Assembly: GCF_013373865.1 (NCBI RefSeq) | Contig: NC_050468.1 | Coordinates: forward strand, 1,133,255-1,197,254 | DNA: 64,000 nt | Source: Monomorium pharaonis | Taxonomy: Eukaryota; Arthropoda; Insecta; Hymenoptera; Formicidae | Reading direction: 5' to 3' | In this document: positions 1-12,031 of the stretch, piece after piece | How the letters are laid out: each line of letters opens with the position of its first letter | Position numbering within the stretch: the first letter of the stretch is position 1 | Position numbers and translations under genes: made by a program | Notes under the pieces: model-generated | Seen by the model: the letters and a program-made list of their open reading frames with translations, nothing else | The model's database searches: none | What the model was told of the DNA's origin: nothing

Positions 1-990
1 CTAGCTGATATGGTCATGGATGATTTGGAGACACACCGTATAATACAGTTAGTGTTTTATATCAAAATGTTCTATAAGTATGTTAATGATATTTTCGCTA
101 TTATACCGACAGCGAAAGTTAATGATATGCTCACTGTATTCAATAGTTATCATCACCAATTTCAGTTTATATATAAAATCGAAAAAGATAATGCGCTTAG
201 TTTTTTAGATACTATTGTTATGCGTGATGGTAGCACTCTCATTACTAATTGATACCGTAAACCAACGTTTTCGGGTCGGTATATAAATTTCTTTTCCAAC
301 CATCCAACAAGATACAAAATTAACATGATTAATAATCTTGTCGATAGAGCTATATTACTTGCTCATAAACGTTTCCATACAGAAAACATTCTAAAAGTTA
401 AAAGAATATTAGTTAACAACAATTACCCTACTAATATGATCGAAAAACACGTTGGTTTACGTATTAAAGCTTTCAAACACCATGATAAAAGTAACAATAC
501 GAATAACGATGTTAATCTAAAACAATTCGTTGCCATCCCGTATATTAAAAGACTAAGCGACAATATCAATCGTATTCTAAACAGTATAAAATTAAACAAT
601 CTACACTATTCTAAAAAAACTAAATTGTATCATTAAACGCGGTAAAGATTTATTAGATCCTACAAAACAAACTGGTGTATAAAGTCGAATGTGATCAATG
701 TGATGCAGTATATATCGGTCAAACTAAGAGACACGTGTCTACGCGCATCAGAGAACACCAACGCAATATAACAAAATGTTAGCAACCACTCCGTTATTAG
801 TAAACACTGGATATCTTGTGATTATGAGTTTAAATGGTCTCAACCGATTATACTGCATAAAGAATGCGTTACAAGGAAACGTGAAATAGCTGAAACATTT
901 TTTATCAAAAAACATAAGCACACCATTAATTTACAAAAAGATACTGACAACTTAACTGGAATTTATGACAAAATAATTAAATCAACATAG
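1..990 (+). pseudogene. Penelope-like element, RT C-terminus plus GIY-YIG domain, broken
   Basis: The first part encodes the end of a reverse transcriptase: the active-site stretch reads YVNDIF (usually YVDDIF), followed by FLDT and then YRKPTFSGR. The last motif lies after an in-frame TGA at 250-252. The frame resumes to about 636 and is then lost near 600-660. From about 675 a GIY-YIG type endonuclease reads CDQC, VYIGQTKR and REH, with further breaks near 780, ending at a TAG at 988-990. RT followed by GIY-YIG is the diagnostic order of Penelope-like elements. The 5' part lies outside the window. At least one stop and two frame changes mean it is dead. Confidence 0.8.
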
Positions 991-1600
991 ACGTTTAAAT
1001 ATGACTATATCTGATGTTAGGTATTATCTTTGTTTGTTTATTTATATATTTTTACCGTTTGACTCCGCACTGCCGGTTAGTCGAGCCTCAGATCTCGAGT
1101 AAAATACACGTAGACTTCAATGTATCCAATCATTTATTTTTTACTACACAAATTTGACCACACTTTTGATTTGTAAGTGTTATATTGATTTATATTTTTA
1201 ATGCAACTCTTCTGCAACTTATTCCCCGTTTATATTGCCTTTTAGATGATATCTAGGCATATATTATAATTCAAAATGTGTACCACGTAATTACTATCTG
1301 AGCACTTGAAAAGGACCGGTCAAAACGTTGTGCGTTATTTATTAAATATATTTGAGGCTAGTCAGGTCAAACGTAACAATTACATTAGTTTTTTTCTTTT
1401 ATAATCACTGACGAATAAAGGATCATTTTATTGTTTTTTTTTCTCTATAAAAATATCAAAATATTTTGCACCAATTATAATAATGGATATTTCTATAAAC
1501 TAAAACATCTACTCTATTAGTATTCTATAACCAACATTTATAATTAAAGTATTGGCTGCTTTGCGCCCATACAAAGATGGAATAAAAAAAAAACAATTTG
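991..1600 (+). other. AT-rich tail after the Penelope remnant, no gene
   Basis: No coding sequence is visible. Around 1303-1333 the text CTTGAAAAGGACCGG followed by TCAAAACG resembles the terminal sequence of some Penelope-like elements, so part of this stretch may be the element's own 3' end. The rest is AT-rich and unassigned. Confidence 0.3.
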
Positions 1601-1652
1601 TTGATATATTTGTTAATTGAATTTTATTCAGAATATTATTTTAGATTTCCGT

Positions 1653-1663
1653 AACATATATAC

Positions 1664-1696
<33 letters not shown>
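1653..1696. repeat. (TA)n microsatellite
   Basis: An uninterrupted run dominated by TA and TATACA directly abuts the left end of the foldback element that begins at 1697. Confidence 0.9.
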
Positions 1697-2061
1697 CAGG
1701 GTGTCGTGCAAATTTTCCGTCAACGTTTACAAGCAGGTAGAGCGCATTAAACTGAACAGAAAAGTCTTTTACCGGTTTGCAATTTTCGCAATAGTTAATG
1801 AGTTATTGATTACACAGGTATACAAAGTTTCTTTTTAAAATTAGGAAAAAATGAGTCAATTCATCAATTCTGACCTTATATTTGAATTCAGCAAGTCAAA
1901 ACACATAAGGATTAACTAGTCTGGTCCGCGGGACCAATCACTTCTTTTGTGCGCCTGTGTAATCAACGACTTATTAACTATTGCGAAAATTGCAAAACGG
2001 TAAAAGACTTCTGTTCAGTTTAATGCGCTCTACCTGCTTGTAAACGTTGACGGAAAATTTA
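1697..2061. mobile_element. Foldback MITE with about 110-bp inverted ends
   Basis: The left arm (about 1710-1822, starting near AAATTTTCCGTCAACG) is repeated as its reverse complement at about 1944-2060. The arms enclose about 120 bp of unrelated AT-rich sequence. The left end begins CAGGGTGTC, the terminal motif of several other short elements in this window (42764, 3674). No coding capacity. The TA microsatellite on the left and CA microsatellite on the right make the target duplication unreadable. Confidence 0.75.
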
Positions 2062-2086
2062 CACACGCACGCACGCACGTACGCAC

Positions 2087-2149
<63 letters not shown>

Positions 2150-2150
2150 T
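2061..2150. repeat. (CA)n / (CGCA)n microsatellite
   Basis: ACGCACGCACG-type repeats pass into a long pure CA run. Confidence 0.95.
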
Positions 2151-2179
2151 AAGAATGCTCCATATATATATACATTATA

Positions 2180-2385
2180 CACTGGAACCCCGCGTTAGCG
2201 GACTGTTCGGGGCTTTGGTCCGCTAACGCGGGGTTATCTCCTATTGCTTGGTTTCACTCCCACTCCGTGAAATACGCGACTGCATTGCTCATTGCTATCC
2301 CCACACACGCTACTCATGTGGGCCGAGTGCATATGGAGGGGATAGTTTCCGCTAACGCGGAGTACGCTAACGCGGGGTTCCAGTG
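2180..2385. mobile_element. pogo/Tigger-like MITE, 206 bp
   Basis: The ends are inverted repeats, CACTGGAACCCCGCG on the left and its complement on the right, flanked on both sides by TA, the pogo/Tc1-mariner target. An internal perfect 18-bp hairpin sits at 2186-2203 and 2218-2235. A second inverted pair lies just outside the ends (AGAATGCTCCATATA at 2152-2166, complement at about 2386-2400), so the MITE may sit inside another palindrome. The assignment rests on the resemblance to Tigger ends of the CAGTNGAACCCCG type. Confidence 0.7.
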
Positions 2386-2445
2386 TATATGGAGCATTCT
2401 TTGTCAAGCGGGCCACCCGCCGTTCTAAAATTGTATTCGACATAT

Positions 2446-3486
2446 AAGAACCATCTTGCACACAAATTTAGTTATAGGCAAGAACTATCGAAAGCCATGT
2501 GCGCTTTTGAAAAATTCAAAATGGCGGAGCCAATATGGCGGATATAAGAATGCAAAATGTAAAATAGTTTACAGATTTACTTCAATTCTGTTTTCTAAGG
2601 GTTTTCGAGGATACTAATTAAAAAACTGCTGTCAAATTTTAGAAATTTAAAATAGCTGATTCAATATGGCGGATCTAAAATGTAAAATGTAGAATAGTTT
2701 ACACAATTACTTAAATCTTGTTTACTTGAGAAACAATGTAGTGTAAGGTATAAGTCAATGTCGCGTCTGGAATATGTCAGAATAGAGATCGCTTGATTAC
2801 ACGCGAAAAGACGATCAAGCAGTAGCGTCACTTCTAAACAAATGAATATCTCGCGCGTCTCCGTCACGGATATAGGAATGTAAGGATACAGTTTACTCGC
2901 GGGGTAGAAGCCATGAGGGGCAAGGCGAAGTATCATAGAACCCTCACTAGCTACGCACTCTTTCGGTGAAGAGAGAAATATTATCAACTTTATTCATATG
3001 GTAAGTGTTGTTACGTGTTAATTTTACAAACATATTATTACTTTATTCATAAAACTTTATGTTTTTGCGAATAATTATTCCTTACCTTATACTGTATCCC
3101 TACATTTCTATATCTGTGGTCTCCGTGCGCTACCATTCTATCAGCGCTAGTCTTTCCACCAGTCACGTGACATTAGACTTATACATTACACTACACTGTT
3201 TCTCAAGTAAACAAGATTTAAGTAATTGCGTAAACTATTCTACATTTTACACTTTTAGACCCGCCATATTGAATCAGCCATTTTAAATTTCTAAAATTTG
3301 ACAGCAGTTTCGTAATTAGCATCCTCGAAAACCGTTATAAAACAGAATTGAAATAAATCCATAAACTATTTTACATTTTGCACTCTTATATGCGCCATAT
3401 TGGCTCCGCCATTTTAAATTTTTAAAAAGTGCACTTTCGATAGCTCTTGCCTGTAACTAAATTTGTGTGCAAAATGGTTCTTCTAT
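2446..3486. mobile_element. Long foldback element with about 300-bp arms
   Basis: The left arm begins AAGAACCAT(C)TTGCACAC and runs to about 2755. Its reverse complement occupies about 3165-3486. A further inverted match lies inside (about 2868-2905 against 3090-3121). The arms contain the AATGGCGGA motif seen in other repeats here (27.4, 28.6 and 56.7 kb). Reading frames across it are incidental products of the palindrome; no protein family is recognised. The arms carry several mismatches, so it is not recent. Confidence 0.75.
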
Positions 3487-3489
3487 GTA

Positions 3490-3856
3490 TTATCTTGGAT
3501 TTATTTGATACGTAAATAAATAATATTTTCCAACCATAAAAGTATATATCACTTAGATTGAATTTGATCAAAAGTACTATCTAGAATTTGATTTTTTTCC
3601 TTGAAGAAAAACCATACACTCGGCGCCTTTTTTACCTTTTTAAAAAGGTAATTTTGTTTGGATAATGTATATACAGGGTGATTGAGGTCTACAATGCTCG
3701 TCCACTGCGCGTTTATTCGCAGTGGACGCACATCTTAGCAATTTTTCTCAAAACTTTATGTAGTCAATTCTGAAAATCTTGTTTCCCGTTCGTTGTACAA
3801 ATTTCGATGCTTTTTATTTTTTTATAAAGTTTGTACGTTTATAGCCAACCACCCTG
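3490..3856 (+). mobile_element. Composite repeat: AT-rich module plus CAGGGTG-ended MITE
   Basis: The left module (3490-3670; landmarks GGATTTATTTGATAC, GGCGCC and TTTGGATAATGTATA) is followed by a short element at about 3674-3856 whose ends are CAGGGTG and CACCCTG, each next to TA. The same two-part arrangement recurs in reverse orientation at 42338-42725, and the first module alone near 43205 and 43650. No coding capacity. Confidence 0.65.
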
Positions 3857-3965
3857 TATATATATTTATATACAATGTACAATGTATACGTATATAATAT
3901 ATACGTATATATTGTACATATATATATATGTATATAACTAACGAAATGTATATATACAAGGTGTT

Positions 3966-4034
3966 ATTTTCGTGGGCAACACAATGGTATAAACCTTCGC
4001 ATAATATTTATACCATTGTGTTGCCCACGAAAAT
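3966..4034. repeat. Perfect 28-bp inverted repeat (hairpin)
   Basis: Arms 3966-3993 and 4007-4034 are exact complements around a 13-nt spacer. It lies in otherwise unremarkable sequence just after a TA-rich palindromic stretch. Confidence 0.95.
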
Positions 4035-4450
4035 CAAAGACGAAAAGCTCTCCAAATTTTTTCGATTTCATGTGTATAGTTCTTATAATTATTGTCGGAA
4101 AATAGTGAAATATTACCAATGTACGTACGGCTATAACGGAAACACGAGCGCGGTGGGAAACAAAACGATCGTCGTCGCTCGCCGCGAGGCGAGGAGAGCG
4201 CAAACAAAATTCATTGCTATTCGCAATTGTTCGTAGCGATAAGCGATTGGGACTAAGGATGGTCGACGATAGCTCATATCTAAAATTTTTCACATAAATT
4301 TTTCGGTCCATTTAAAAATTAATTTTCAAGTTTTATTGAGATTCCAATTGCTATTAAAATAATTCGTTACTATTAGGTGTTCAAAACTCGCGTATAGCAC
4401 AGCTCACGTGTTCACTTGGTGTAAGATACTATCGTATCTCGTAATATAAA
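4035..4450. other. No feature recognised
   Basis: AT-rich with a small GC-richer patch near 4140-4200. Overlapping reading frames exist on both strands but show no family motif. Confidence 0.5.
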
Positions 4451-6235
4451 ATACTAGCTTTTTCGCCCGCGCTTCGCGCGGGCTCAAAAGCTCTTACTTC
4501 ATGCACACACACATATAAGTACCGCGTCTGTTTGTCCGCGGTACTTATATAACACTGAAATGTAAGCCTAATCATTTCTATGTCCATCCATTTGCTTTTG
4601 GTATTCAAATTTTACATTTTTTGATCAAAAATATACGCCCGTGTGAGTAGTTCGCAAAAATATAAATTAACAAACATGCGTACTTATCGTACAATACAAA
4701 ATCATTATTGGTGCTATTTACATCAGTACATCATGCCGTACTCAAGCATGATCTTGTCCTATACATGTTTTTACCAAACTTTTTATAATGAAAATCATGT
4801 TATGTAACCTCCTCTATAATGAAAATCTAATTCAATGGATCCATATACATTGTTTCGTTTAAGGACGTTTCGTTTATATTTCTTAAAGTTACGCCAATCA
4901 TTTATGAAACACTCTGTATATGGAAAATCCAAGCCCATGGCAACCATTCCCGATTATTTCGGAATAAAATGAGACCATTTGCATATCGTATAATACACAG
5001 TCATTTGTGGTGCCGTTTACAACGGATGCCGTACTCAAGCGTGATCTTATCCAATACATGTTTTTAGAAACCTTTTCATAATAAAAATCATTATGAAATT
5101 ATTAAACTTCCTCTATAATAAAAATTTGAATCAATTTATCCATATACCGGTTGTTTCATTTAAGGACCTACATTTCTTAAAGTTACGCCATTCATTTATG
5201 AACACCCTCCTGTATATGGAAAATCCAAACCCATAGCTACCATCCTCAAAAAATTTGGAATTAAATGAAATCATTTGCAAGTGGTTCGGGCCACAAATGA
5301 CGGTGTAGTTCACGGTCATACAGATAAACGCATATCCGTTACTAATCTTTATAAAAAAAATTTTGGAAAAACCCTGTTTATGTAAAAAAACAAACCCCTA
5401 ATTTTAATCCGAAATTTTAAACAAAATGAGACCAATTGCATGAGCATCGGACATCAAATAATAAAAATTATCGCGGACAAACAGACATACAGACAACTAA
5501 ACTTATATACATAAATTGTTATACTCTGTATATGTAAATAACACCTTTTTACATTATTTATTTATTTATTTCCATATACAGGTTGTTTCATAAATGTTTG
5601 GCGTAACTTTAAAAAATGTAAGTCCTTAAATAAAACACCTTGTTCAAGGAAAATCCCATCCCATGGCAGCCTTACTCGTTAAGTTTGGAATAAAATGAGA
5701 CCGTTTGCAAAAGATTCGGACTACAAATGACGATGTTGTTTGCGGTTATATAAATGTTTATCCGTTATTAATCAATATATAGATAACCAAACCCATAGCA
5801 GCAATCCTCGTAAAATTTGGAATAAAATAAGATCTTTTGCATTAGAATCGGTCCACAAATGACGGAGTAGTTCGCGGGCAAACAGACTTCAGTCATTTAT
5901 ACATATATTAAAACCTATAATTTTTGAAACACCCTGTTTTAAAAAAATCAAAGTCCATAGTAGCCATTCCCGGAAAAATTGTTAAATTTTGAGACCAGTT
6001 CCAAGAGGATCGGACTACAAATGACAGAGGAGTTCGCTGGAATACAAACTTTAGTCAAAAAAACATATATTTTTGCCCATCATTTTTTAAACAACCTGTT
6101 TTTGAATAATCAGACCCCATGGTAGCTCCATTCTCCGGAAAATTTGCTAAATTTTGACACCAGTGGCGTTAAGATCGGACCACAAATGACGAAGCAGTCC
6201 GAAGAGTTACGGACATACATACATGGCGACTTATA
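4451..6235. repeat. Degenerate dispersed/tandem repeat array
   Basis: A module carrying 'TGGAAAATCC(A/C)', 'CCCATGG(C/T)A', 'GGAATAAAATGAGACC', 'ACAAATGACG' and 'GTTCGCGGGCAAACAGAC' recurs at about 4920, 5216, 5379, 5646, 5779, 5936 and 6099. Spacing is irregular (130-300 bp) and divergence high. The block opens at about 4456 with CTTTTTCGCCCGCGC, a common repeat-end motif in insect genomes. No open reading frame of interest. Confidence 0.7.
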
Positions 6236-6260
6236 TATGTATATAAATTTGTACATTCGG

Positions 6261-6674
6261 AATATTCTAATTGTTTATAATATACAATAATTGTACGCAT
6301 GCGTTCAATATATAAGAATATTATTTATATGAATAATTTAAAAAATTATTATACTTTTTAGAATATATAATAAATATGTTCAAAAATGTTCAAAATTAAA
6401 TTAATAAATATTATGTATCTATCTGAAATATAGAAAAACAGCTTTTAAATATCTACATATTCGCTGAATATTCTAATTGTTTATAATCATATACAATAAC
6501 TGTACGCATGCGTTCAATAAATAAAAATATTATTTATATGAATAATTTAAAAAATTATTATACTTTTCAGAATATATAATAAATATCCCAAAAATGTTCA
6601 AAATTAAATTAATAAATATTATGTATCTATCTGAAATATAGAAAAACAGCTTTTGAATATCTACATATTCGCTG
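6261..6674. repeat. Two tandem copies of a 206-208 bp AT-rich unit
   Basis: The unit starts AATATTCTAATTG at 6261 and again at 6467; the next boundary is at 6675. The copies are nearly identical over their full length. Confidence 0.9.
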
Positions 6675-7058
6675 AATATTCTTGAAAAAAATAAATAATA
6701 TTTTACAAACATTTAAATATTGGTTTATATTCAAATTATCTCATTATTAAATTAAATTGATACTTTTCAGTTATTTTATATTAATTCTTGTAACGTTTAT
6801 ATTGCTATTTTAAATACAAGAATCTTATATTTCTAACGTTCTTATATTGTTTGATTTATTGTACTATTGTACTATTATATTATATATTGTATATTATGAA
6901 TTATGTAGTTTTAAGAAGTAGATTTTAAGAAGTTAAAATTAAAATACATCAAATATTATATTAACTCAATTAACAATTTCTAATAAATTAATACTTTTGA
7001 AATCAAAATTGTGAAATCAATACTTTTTAATTTAAAAAATTTAATAGGTTTGCCTTCG
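6675..7058. other. AT-rich, no feature seen
   Basis: No coding, repeat or RNA signal recognised. Confidence 0.5.
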
Positions 7059-7059
7059 A

Positions 7060-7260
7060 ATTGTGCGTTCACTCCCCGCACTTGTTGGAAATAGCCAATC
7101 CGCACGAGTAATACATTCTATTTTTTTGTTATAAGTGTATAAAAAATGATAAAGACAAAAAATGATTCAGGGCGGAAGGTGGAGAGTTTAGGGCAAAATG
7201 CAGGGGTCTGCGAAGAGCGGAGCCTCCCTGCAATTAAAAAAATTCTTTCTCCAATTTGCA
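7060..7260 (+). repeat. Outer repeat, inverted partner of 26000-26240
   Basis: Landmarks GGAAATAGCCAATCCGCAC, ACATTCTATTTTTTT and GAGCGGAGCCTCC appear in reverse complement and in mirrored order at 26000-26240. Similarity is patchy but colinear. Either these are outer ends of the large palindromic structure between them, or two independent copies of one family. Confidence 0.6.
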
Positions 7261-7364
7261 CTATTTCCACTACACTGTGCTACTACTTTCATTGCTTTGA
7301 TACGATATGATGTGACACGATGTTTATGCGACACGGATTATTGACAGGTTATTTATTTAAAGTT

Positions 7365-8050
7365 ATGTTCGTTCGAAAGCGGCTAAGCGTTGAGAGTATA
7401 GATGGCATTGAGAGTATAGATAAAATGTCAGTAATAGTCAGTTATTTTTGCAAAAGTTTCAAGAATTACCATATGTGTGTCGAGAGATGACGTGCCTGTG
7501 GTACAACGCGAGTGTCAGAATAAAGAGGAACGTGTGACAAAGTGATCAATCGTGCGGGATTTAGGGGGGAGGGTAGCCATGCGGAAATGATTTCTGTACT
7601 TTTCCGCACTGTTCATCGGTGAAAAAGTTACTTGTGAGAGAAAACTGCCTGTCATCAGCAACTTTCCGGCCGGTAGAGGGCCACAAAAAGGACTATTTTC
7701 GACGCACGTGTAACAAAAATATCTATTTTGTTATATGTGCGTCAAAAATAGTACTTTTGTGGCCGTCTATCAGGCAGAAAGTCACTAATTGTGCACAATA
7801 TTCTCAACTGCAAACAATATTCTCGTACAAGTAACTCATTCCTTCACCAATCAACTGTTCAAAAAAATCGTACAATTATTCCTACACTATTCTCCCCAAA
7901 TATGGCACGATTGATCACTTTGTCACACGTTCCCCTTCATTCTAACACTAGCGTCGTATCACAGGCACGTCATCTGTCGACAAACATATAGAAATTCTTG
8001 AAAACTTTTGCAAAAATTACCGACCGTTACCGACTTTTTATCTTCATCTA
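7365..8050. mobile_element. Nested foldback element
   Basis: The left arm (about 7385-7570; landmarks GCAAAAGTTTC, TGACGTGCCTGTG, TTGTGACAAAGTGATCAATC-like text) is inverted at about 7895-8040. A second inverted pair inside (about 7680-7718 against 7724-7762, core GGCCACAAAA) forms a central hairpin. It appears inserted in the left flank of the large palindrome, because sequence on its left side (about 7300-7340) partly matches sequence just outside the right arm (about 20330-20370). Confidence 0.65.
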
Positions 8051-8074
8051 TAGTAACGTCGATAACCATGTCAA

Positions 8075-9835
8075 TACTTCGTCGCTTTCCGAGAGAAGGC
8101 TGAGAGACGACACGGCCCGATTTTAAGTAATCCTCAACCTCGATACGCCTTCTGTGGGGCGTATCGACCTCGAAAATTATGCACTACGTAGCCAATGTGC
8201 ACGTTTGGGTGAGCGGATAACTCATATGTGCACAATTCTGGTTGCGTTCCGTGTTATGTACACGAAGCGACGGCTATATGAGAGTGAGTGAAAAGGTAAT
8301 GAGAGCGAGCAAGATGACAGCAAGATAGCCTGGAGAGCGAGCGAGACAATAATAGGAATGAGCGAGATAAGAATAACAATACAAAGAGGGGGGAAAAAGG
8401 CTCGAGCTGGCTCGAGCTCGGGCCGCTCGAGCCTCGAGTTTTCTTTCCATGCTGTTATTCTCATCTCACTCTATCCTATTACCATTTCGCTCGACGATCT
8501 CTTGGCTTTTGTAATCATCTCGCTCGCTCTCATTACTTTTTCGCTCGTTCTCATATAAGAATTGTCGCGTTATCATTCCTTCGCTCTTATATTTTTTCGT
8601 TTGCTCATATAACTATATTTAAAGACCAACAATTAGAAACTTATACTATAATTTTTTAAATTATATATTGCTCTTTATCATACATAATTATATATTATTT
8701 ATGTATAATTACATATTTATTCAATTATGTGTTAAAAAAATAAATTAACTCGCTAAAAAGAATCTCGCGTGTCTTTCTACATTAGGCGCAAGACACTGTA
8801 GCATCTTTTAATTACGATGTAATTAAAAATACAATACATATTTATCTCCTTTCTTTAAATAAAAATAGCATTATATATAAATTGAAAAATTAAAAAAGGA
8901 CTATTTCATAATTCTAATATTAAGCCGAAGCAAGCGCGTACGCGCATACTAATAACTTATTATATTTGCATGGGTTTTAATCCGACTAAGAATAAAATAT
9001 TTGTTTAATATATTTGTTTAAAAAATTGGGATGGTCAAAACTTATTTAGTACTTCAAAAAATTTAGTTTAGATTATTTATTACTTTTTTTACGTATGTGC
9101 TGGAAATCTAAAAACGGTTTAAGTAAAAAATCTAAAAGAAATAAATTTATCCAAAATTTGGGACGTATATCTCAAATATGGAATAAATACATGTTTTTTT
9201 AGATGTTTAATTAACAAAAAAGCTTCACGTGATCAAAAATTCTAATTTTAATGAAACTTCCCAGGAAAAAATGTTTTATATATAAACAAATATAAATATG
9301 TACGTATAAAAAATATGTGCATATATGTTTGGTTTCCTTTCTTTTGCAAAATTTCTGTTTGACATAAAAAAGTAATAGTCATATTGAAAAGACAAAAACT
9401 AATAAATTAAAGAAAGGAAATTAGCATAAACATGCATGAACATATTTTTTATATATTCATACATATATATGTTTGTATGAAACATTATTTCCCGGATTAG
9501 TATAAATGTAGAGGGGGTAAATACATGAATGTAAAAATTTTCAGTTGGTGCTAAAAAGCAGTTTGAAGGAGTAAAGACACTCTTCAAAGATAAAGACATT
9601 TTTATCTTTTCTCGATAAAACTCGTAAACTAAATGAAAAGTAAAAAAATGTTTTGTACAGAAGTTATACAGTATAAATATCTCCACCCAAAAAAAATTTT
9701 TTGCTGATATAGACAGATTTCTTGATATTACAAACAAAATGTATCGCTAATTTTTGTATTTGCTAGAATTTTGGCTCTTGTATAAAATTAAAAAATTTTG
9801 CTTATATCAACTAGATTGATTAGATACATGACTAC
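8075..9835. repeat. Left arm of a giant inverted repeat
   Basis: This arm is the reverse complement of 11040-11430 joined to 18983-20305. Segments checked by eye match at roughly 95-98 %, including the GAGCGAG-rich block at 8280-8560 (partner 19880-20105) and the block at 9440-9830 (partner 11040-11430). A reading frame of about 110 codons exists in both arms, but the five codon differences noted against one silent change argue it is not translated. No transposase is visible. Confidence 0.85.
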
Positions 9836-11039
9836 TTTGTCTTGAGAAAAAGTAGTCATGTTGCAAAACTCTAAGTTTTTAATCAAAAGATTTAAAAACT
9901 AGAGAGTTTAAGCATTCAGATGCTTTTATACTTCTACGACTATTTTTCACAAAAAAAATACAGATTTCAATATGACCTAAATTTTTCTCACATTTTGAGT
10001 ATTCCGCTTTTTTAAGAACTGAACGTATAAATGGATAATATAATACATACATAGATAATATAAATAACACGTACGTATTAAATGTTAAATAAAAATATGT
10101 TAATTTTTCAGCAATTACTTTATAAACACTAGATTCATAAGAAGTTAGTTTAATTTATTAAAAATTTATTTCGAAAAATGAACAGCGTAGTCAAATAGAT
10201 ACTAAAAAAAATCTTTCAAATTTAACAAAAATTATGTATGTAAAAATTGAGACAGATGAATGCATAATTTCAAATAAGTATAACGCCGCGGAAAATTATC
10301 ACATTTTAATTTTTTGAAAAACATTTTAAAGCTTTAACATTCTACTTTTAAATAAATTTTGGGGATTTCAATTTCCTTTTTTTTTCGCGAAACGGCACAA
10401 TTTTATGGTTGATCCGTCAAAATAAAAATTTTTATGGAATTTTGCTGCATTACACCTGCTGTGAAAAAAATCGTGGAGACTCTGGCTTGGTCTACAATAG
10501 CTGGAGTAAGCATGGAGTAAGAAAACTAGACGTAAAAGGGTTAATCCAGTGTAAGAAAGCTGGTGTAAGGGCGTAAGCGAAATAAATTATTTTCATTTTG
10601 TCTTACTCCTACTCCTGCTTTTCTCTAACGCTCGGTGAATCACAGCGCAGAAGGAAATTACCTTACTCTTACTTCTTACTCCATGTTTACTCCAACTATT
10701 GTAGACCAGGTCTTTCTGTTACTTGGATCTTACAGCGAGATCTTTTCCCCTTATTTTGAGTGGTCGTTCATCGTTGTACAATTTTTTTTGACCGAGTTAT
10801 CGATGTTGGGGCTTACTTAATAACAGAATGTTTTGTTGTTTAAAATCTTAAGATTAACTATAAAAATGAGATATTTTCCTTTATTTTGAAGATTTGACTT
10901 TACTTTCAAAATAGTGGGACTTTAAAGGTGTCCACGTTTTCTTTAACTTACACTCAAAAAAATGATCTTGCAACTTCAACAAAAATTATGTGTATAAAAA
11001 TTAATTGAGATAAATAAATTATTAGTAAACACTGTGATA
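9836..11039. other. Central spacer of the giant palindrome
   Basis: About 1.2 kb of AT-rich single-copy sequence between the arms, with no coding potential recognised. It contains the small foldback element at 10478-10722. Confidence 0.6.
10478..10722. mobile_element. Foldback MITE with GGTCTACAATAG ends
   Basis: The left end GGTCTACAATAGCTGGAG and the following TAAGCATGGAGTAAG are mirrored at the right end (CTTACTCCATGTTTACTCC, then CTATTGTAGACC). Both arms are full of GTAAG/CTTAC repeats. Noncoding. Confidence 0.75.
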
Positions 11040-11430
11040 TATGTATATATATTGTATCTAATCAATCTAGTTGATAGAAGCAAAATTTTTAAATTTTATA
11101 CAAGAGCCAAAATTCTAGCAAATACAAAAATTAGCGATACATTTTGGTTGTAATATCAAGAAATCTGTCTATATCAGCAAAAAATTTTTTTTGGGTGGAG
11201 ATATATATACTGTATAACTTTTGTACAAAACATTTTTTTACTTTTCATTTAGTTTACGAGTTTTATCGAGAAAAGATAAAAATGTCTTTATCTTTGAAGA
11301 GTGTCTTTACTCCTTCAAACTACTTTTTAGCACCAACTGAAAATTTTTACATTCATGTATTTACCCCCTCTACATTTATGCTAATCCGGGAAAAAATGTT
11401 TCATACAAACATATATATGTATGAATATAT
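11040..11430. repeat. Right arm of the giant palindrome, inner part
   Basis: Reverse complement of about 9440-9830. It stops at ATAT, the 4-bp target duplication of the retrotransposon, and resumes at 18983. Confidence 0.85.
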
Positions 11431-12010
11431 TGTTGTAAGCCGATTACAACTATATCTATTAAAATTGCGACACGCATCTTTCGAAAGACGTTGCAAGAAG
11501 CACCTCTTTCGAAAGACGCACAAGAATCCGCCGCGCTCACGGAAGTCCCGAGTAACTTCCGTGAGATTACAACAGCGCGTTCGGAAGCAGTTCGTATCGC
11601 CCTAGAAATAGGTCCTACGCTGCAAAATCAAACCGCAAGGCTACCGCGTTCCGATGTCGAAACGCTTAGCCTCGCGGAAGCTACCGACGCCCGGTCACTG
11701 GCCCCCGAAATTGCGCCAGATATCATAATATATAAACGCGACCACGCCGTGACCGAGCCGGAGAGAAACATAACAACGTCCGAGCCGCGTCGCGTACTAT
11801 ACACCTTATCGCGAGTGATACCTAACACCATCACAGCTGATTGTAAGCGCAAGAAACAGAAATAAAGACAACGAACAAGCACGTAAGAAGCGTCTTCTTT
11901 TCTTTTATACACCGAGCCGAACCTTCACCCTTTGGGTCCCAACCCTTCAGGCAGAACGATCCCAACTACCGACGGGAAAGAATTCCCAAAACGAGCAAAC
12001 GCTCACAACA
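11431..12010 (+). repeat. 5' LTR
   Basis: 580 bp bounded by TGTTGT and ACAACA. A TATAAA at 11731-11736 and an AATAAA at 11861-11866 are plausible promoter and polyadenylation signals. Confidence 0.95.
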
Positions 12011-12014
12011 AAAT

Positions 12015-12031
12015 TGGTGGCAGCGGTGGGA
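12015..12031 (+). promoter_or_regulatory. Primer binding site, tRNA-Leu type
   Basis: TGGTGGCAGCGGTGGGA lies 4 nt after the 5' LTR. It is complementary to a tRNA 3' end reading CCCACCGCTGCCA plus CCA, which from memory matches tRNA-Leu of the AAG/TAG type. Confidence 0.75.

Noticed and set aside
3928..4311. Frames of 102 and 115 codons on opposite strands
   Set aside because: They run through the perfect hairpin and have no motif.
9399..11605. Paired reading frames of about 110 codons in both arms of the large palindrome (MxVISRNLSISAKNF...)
   Set aside because: Differences between arms are mostly amino-acid changing (five against about one silent), as expected for noncoding DNA. The right copy only continues by running into the LTR. 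No family motif.
11491..11865. Open frames inside the LTRs (also 18334-18837)
   Set aside because: They span promoter and polyadenylation signals and both strands are open. LTR composition explains them.
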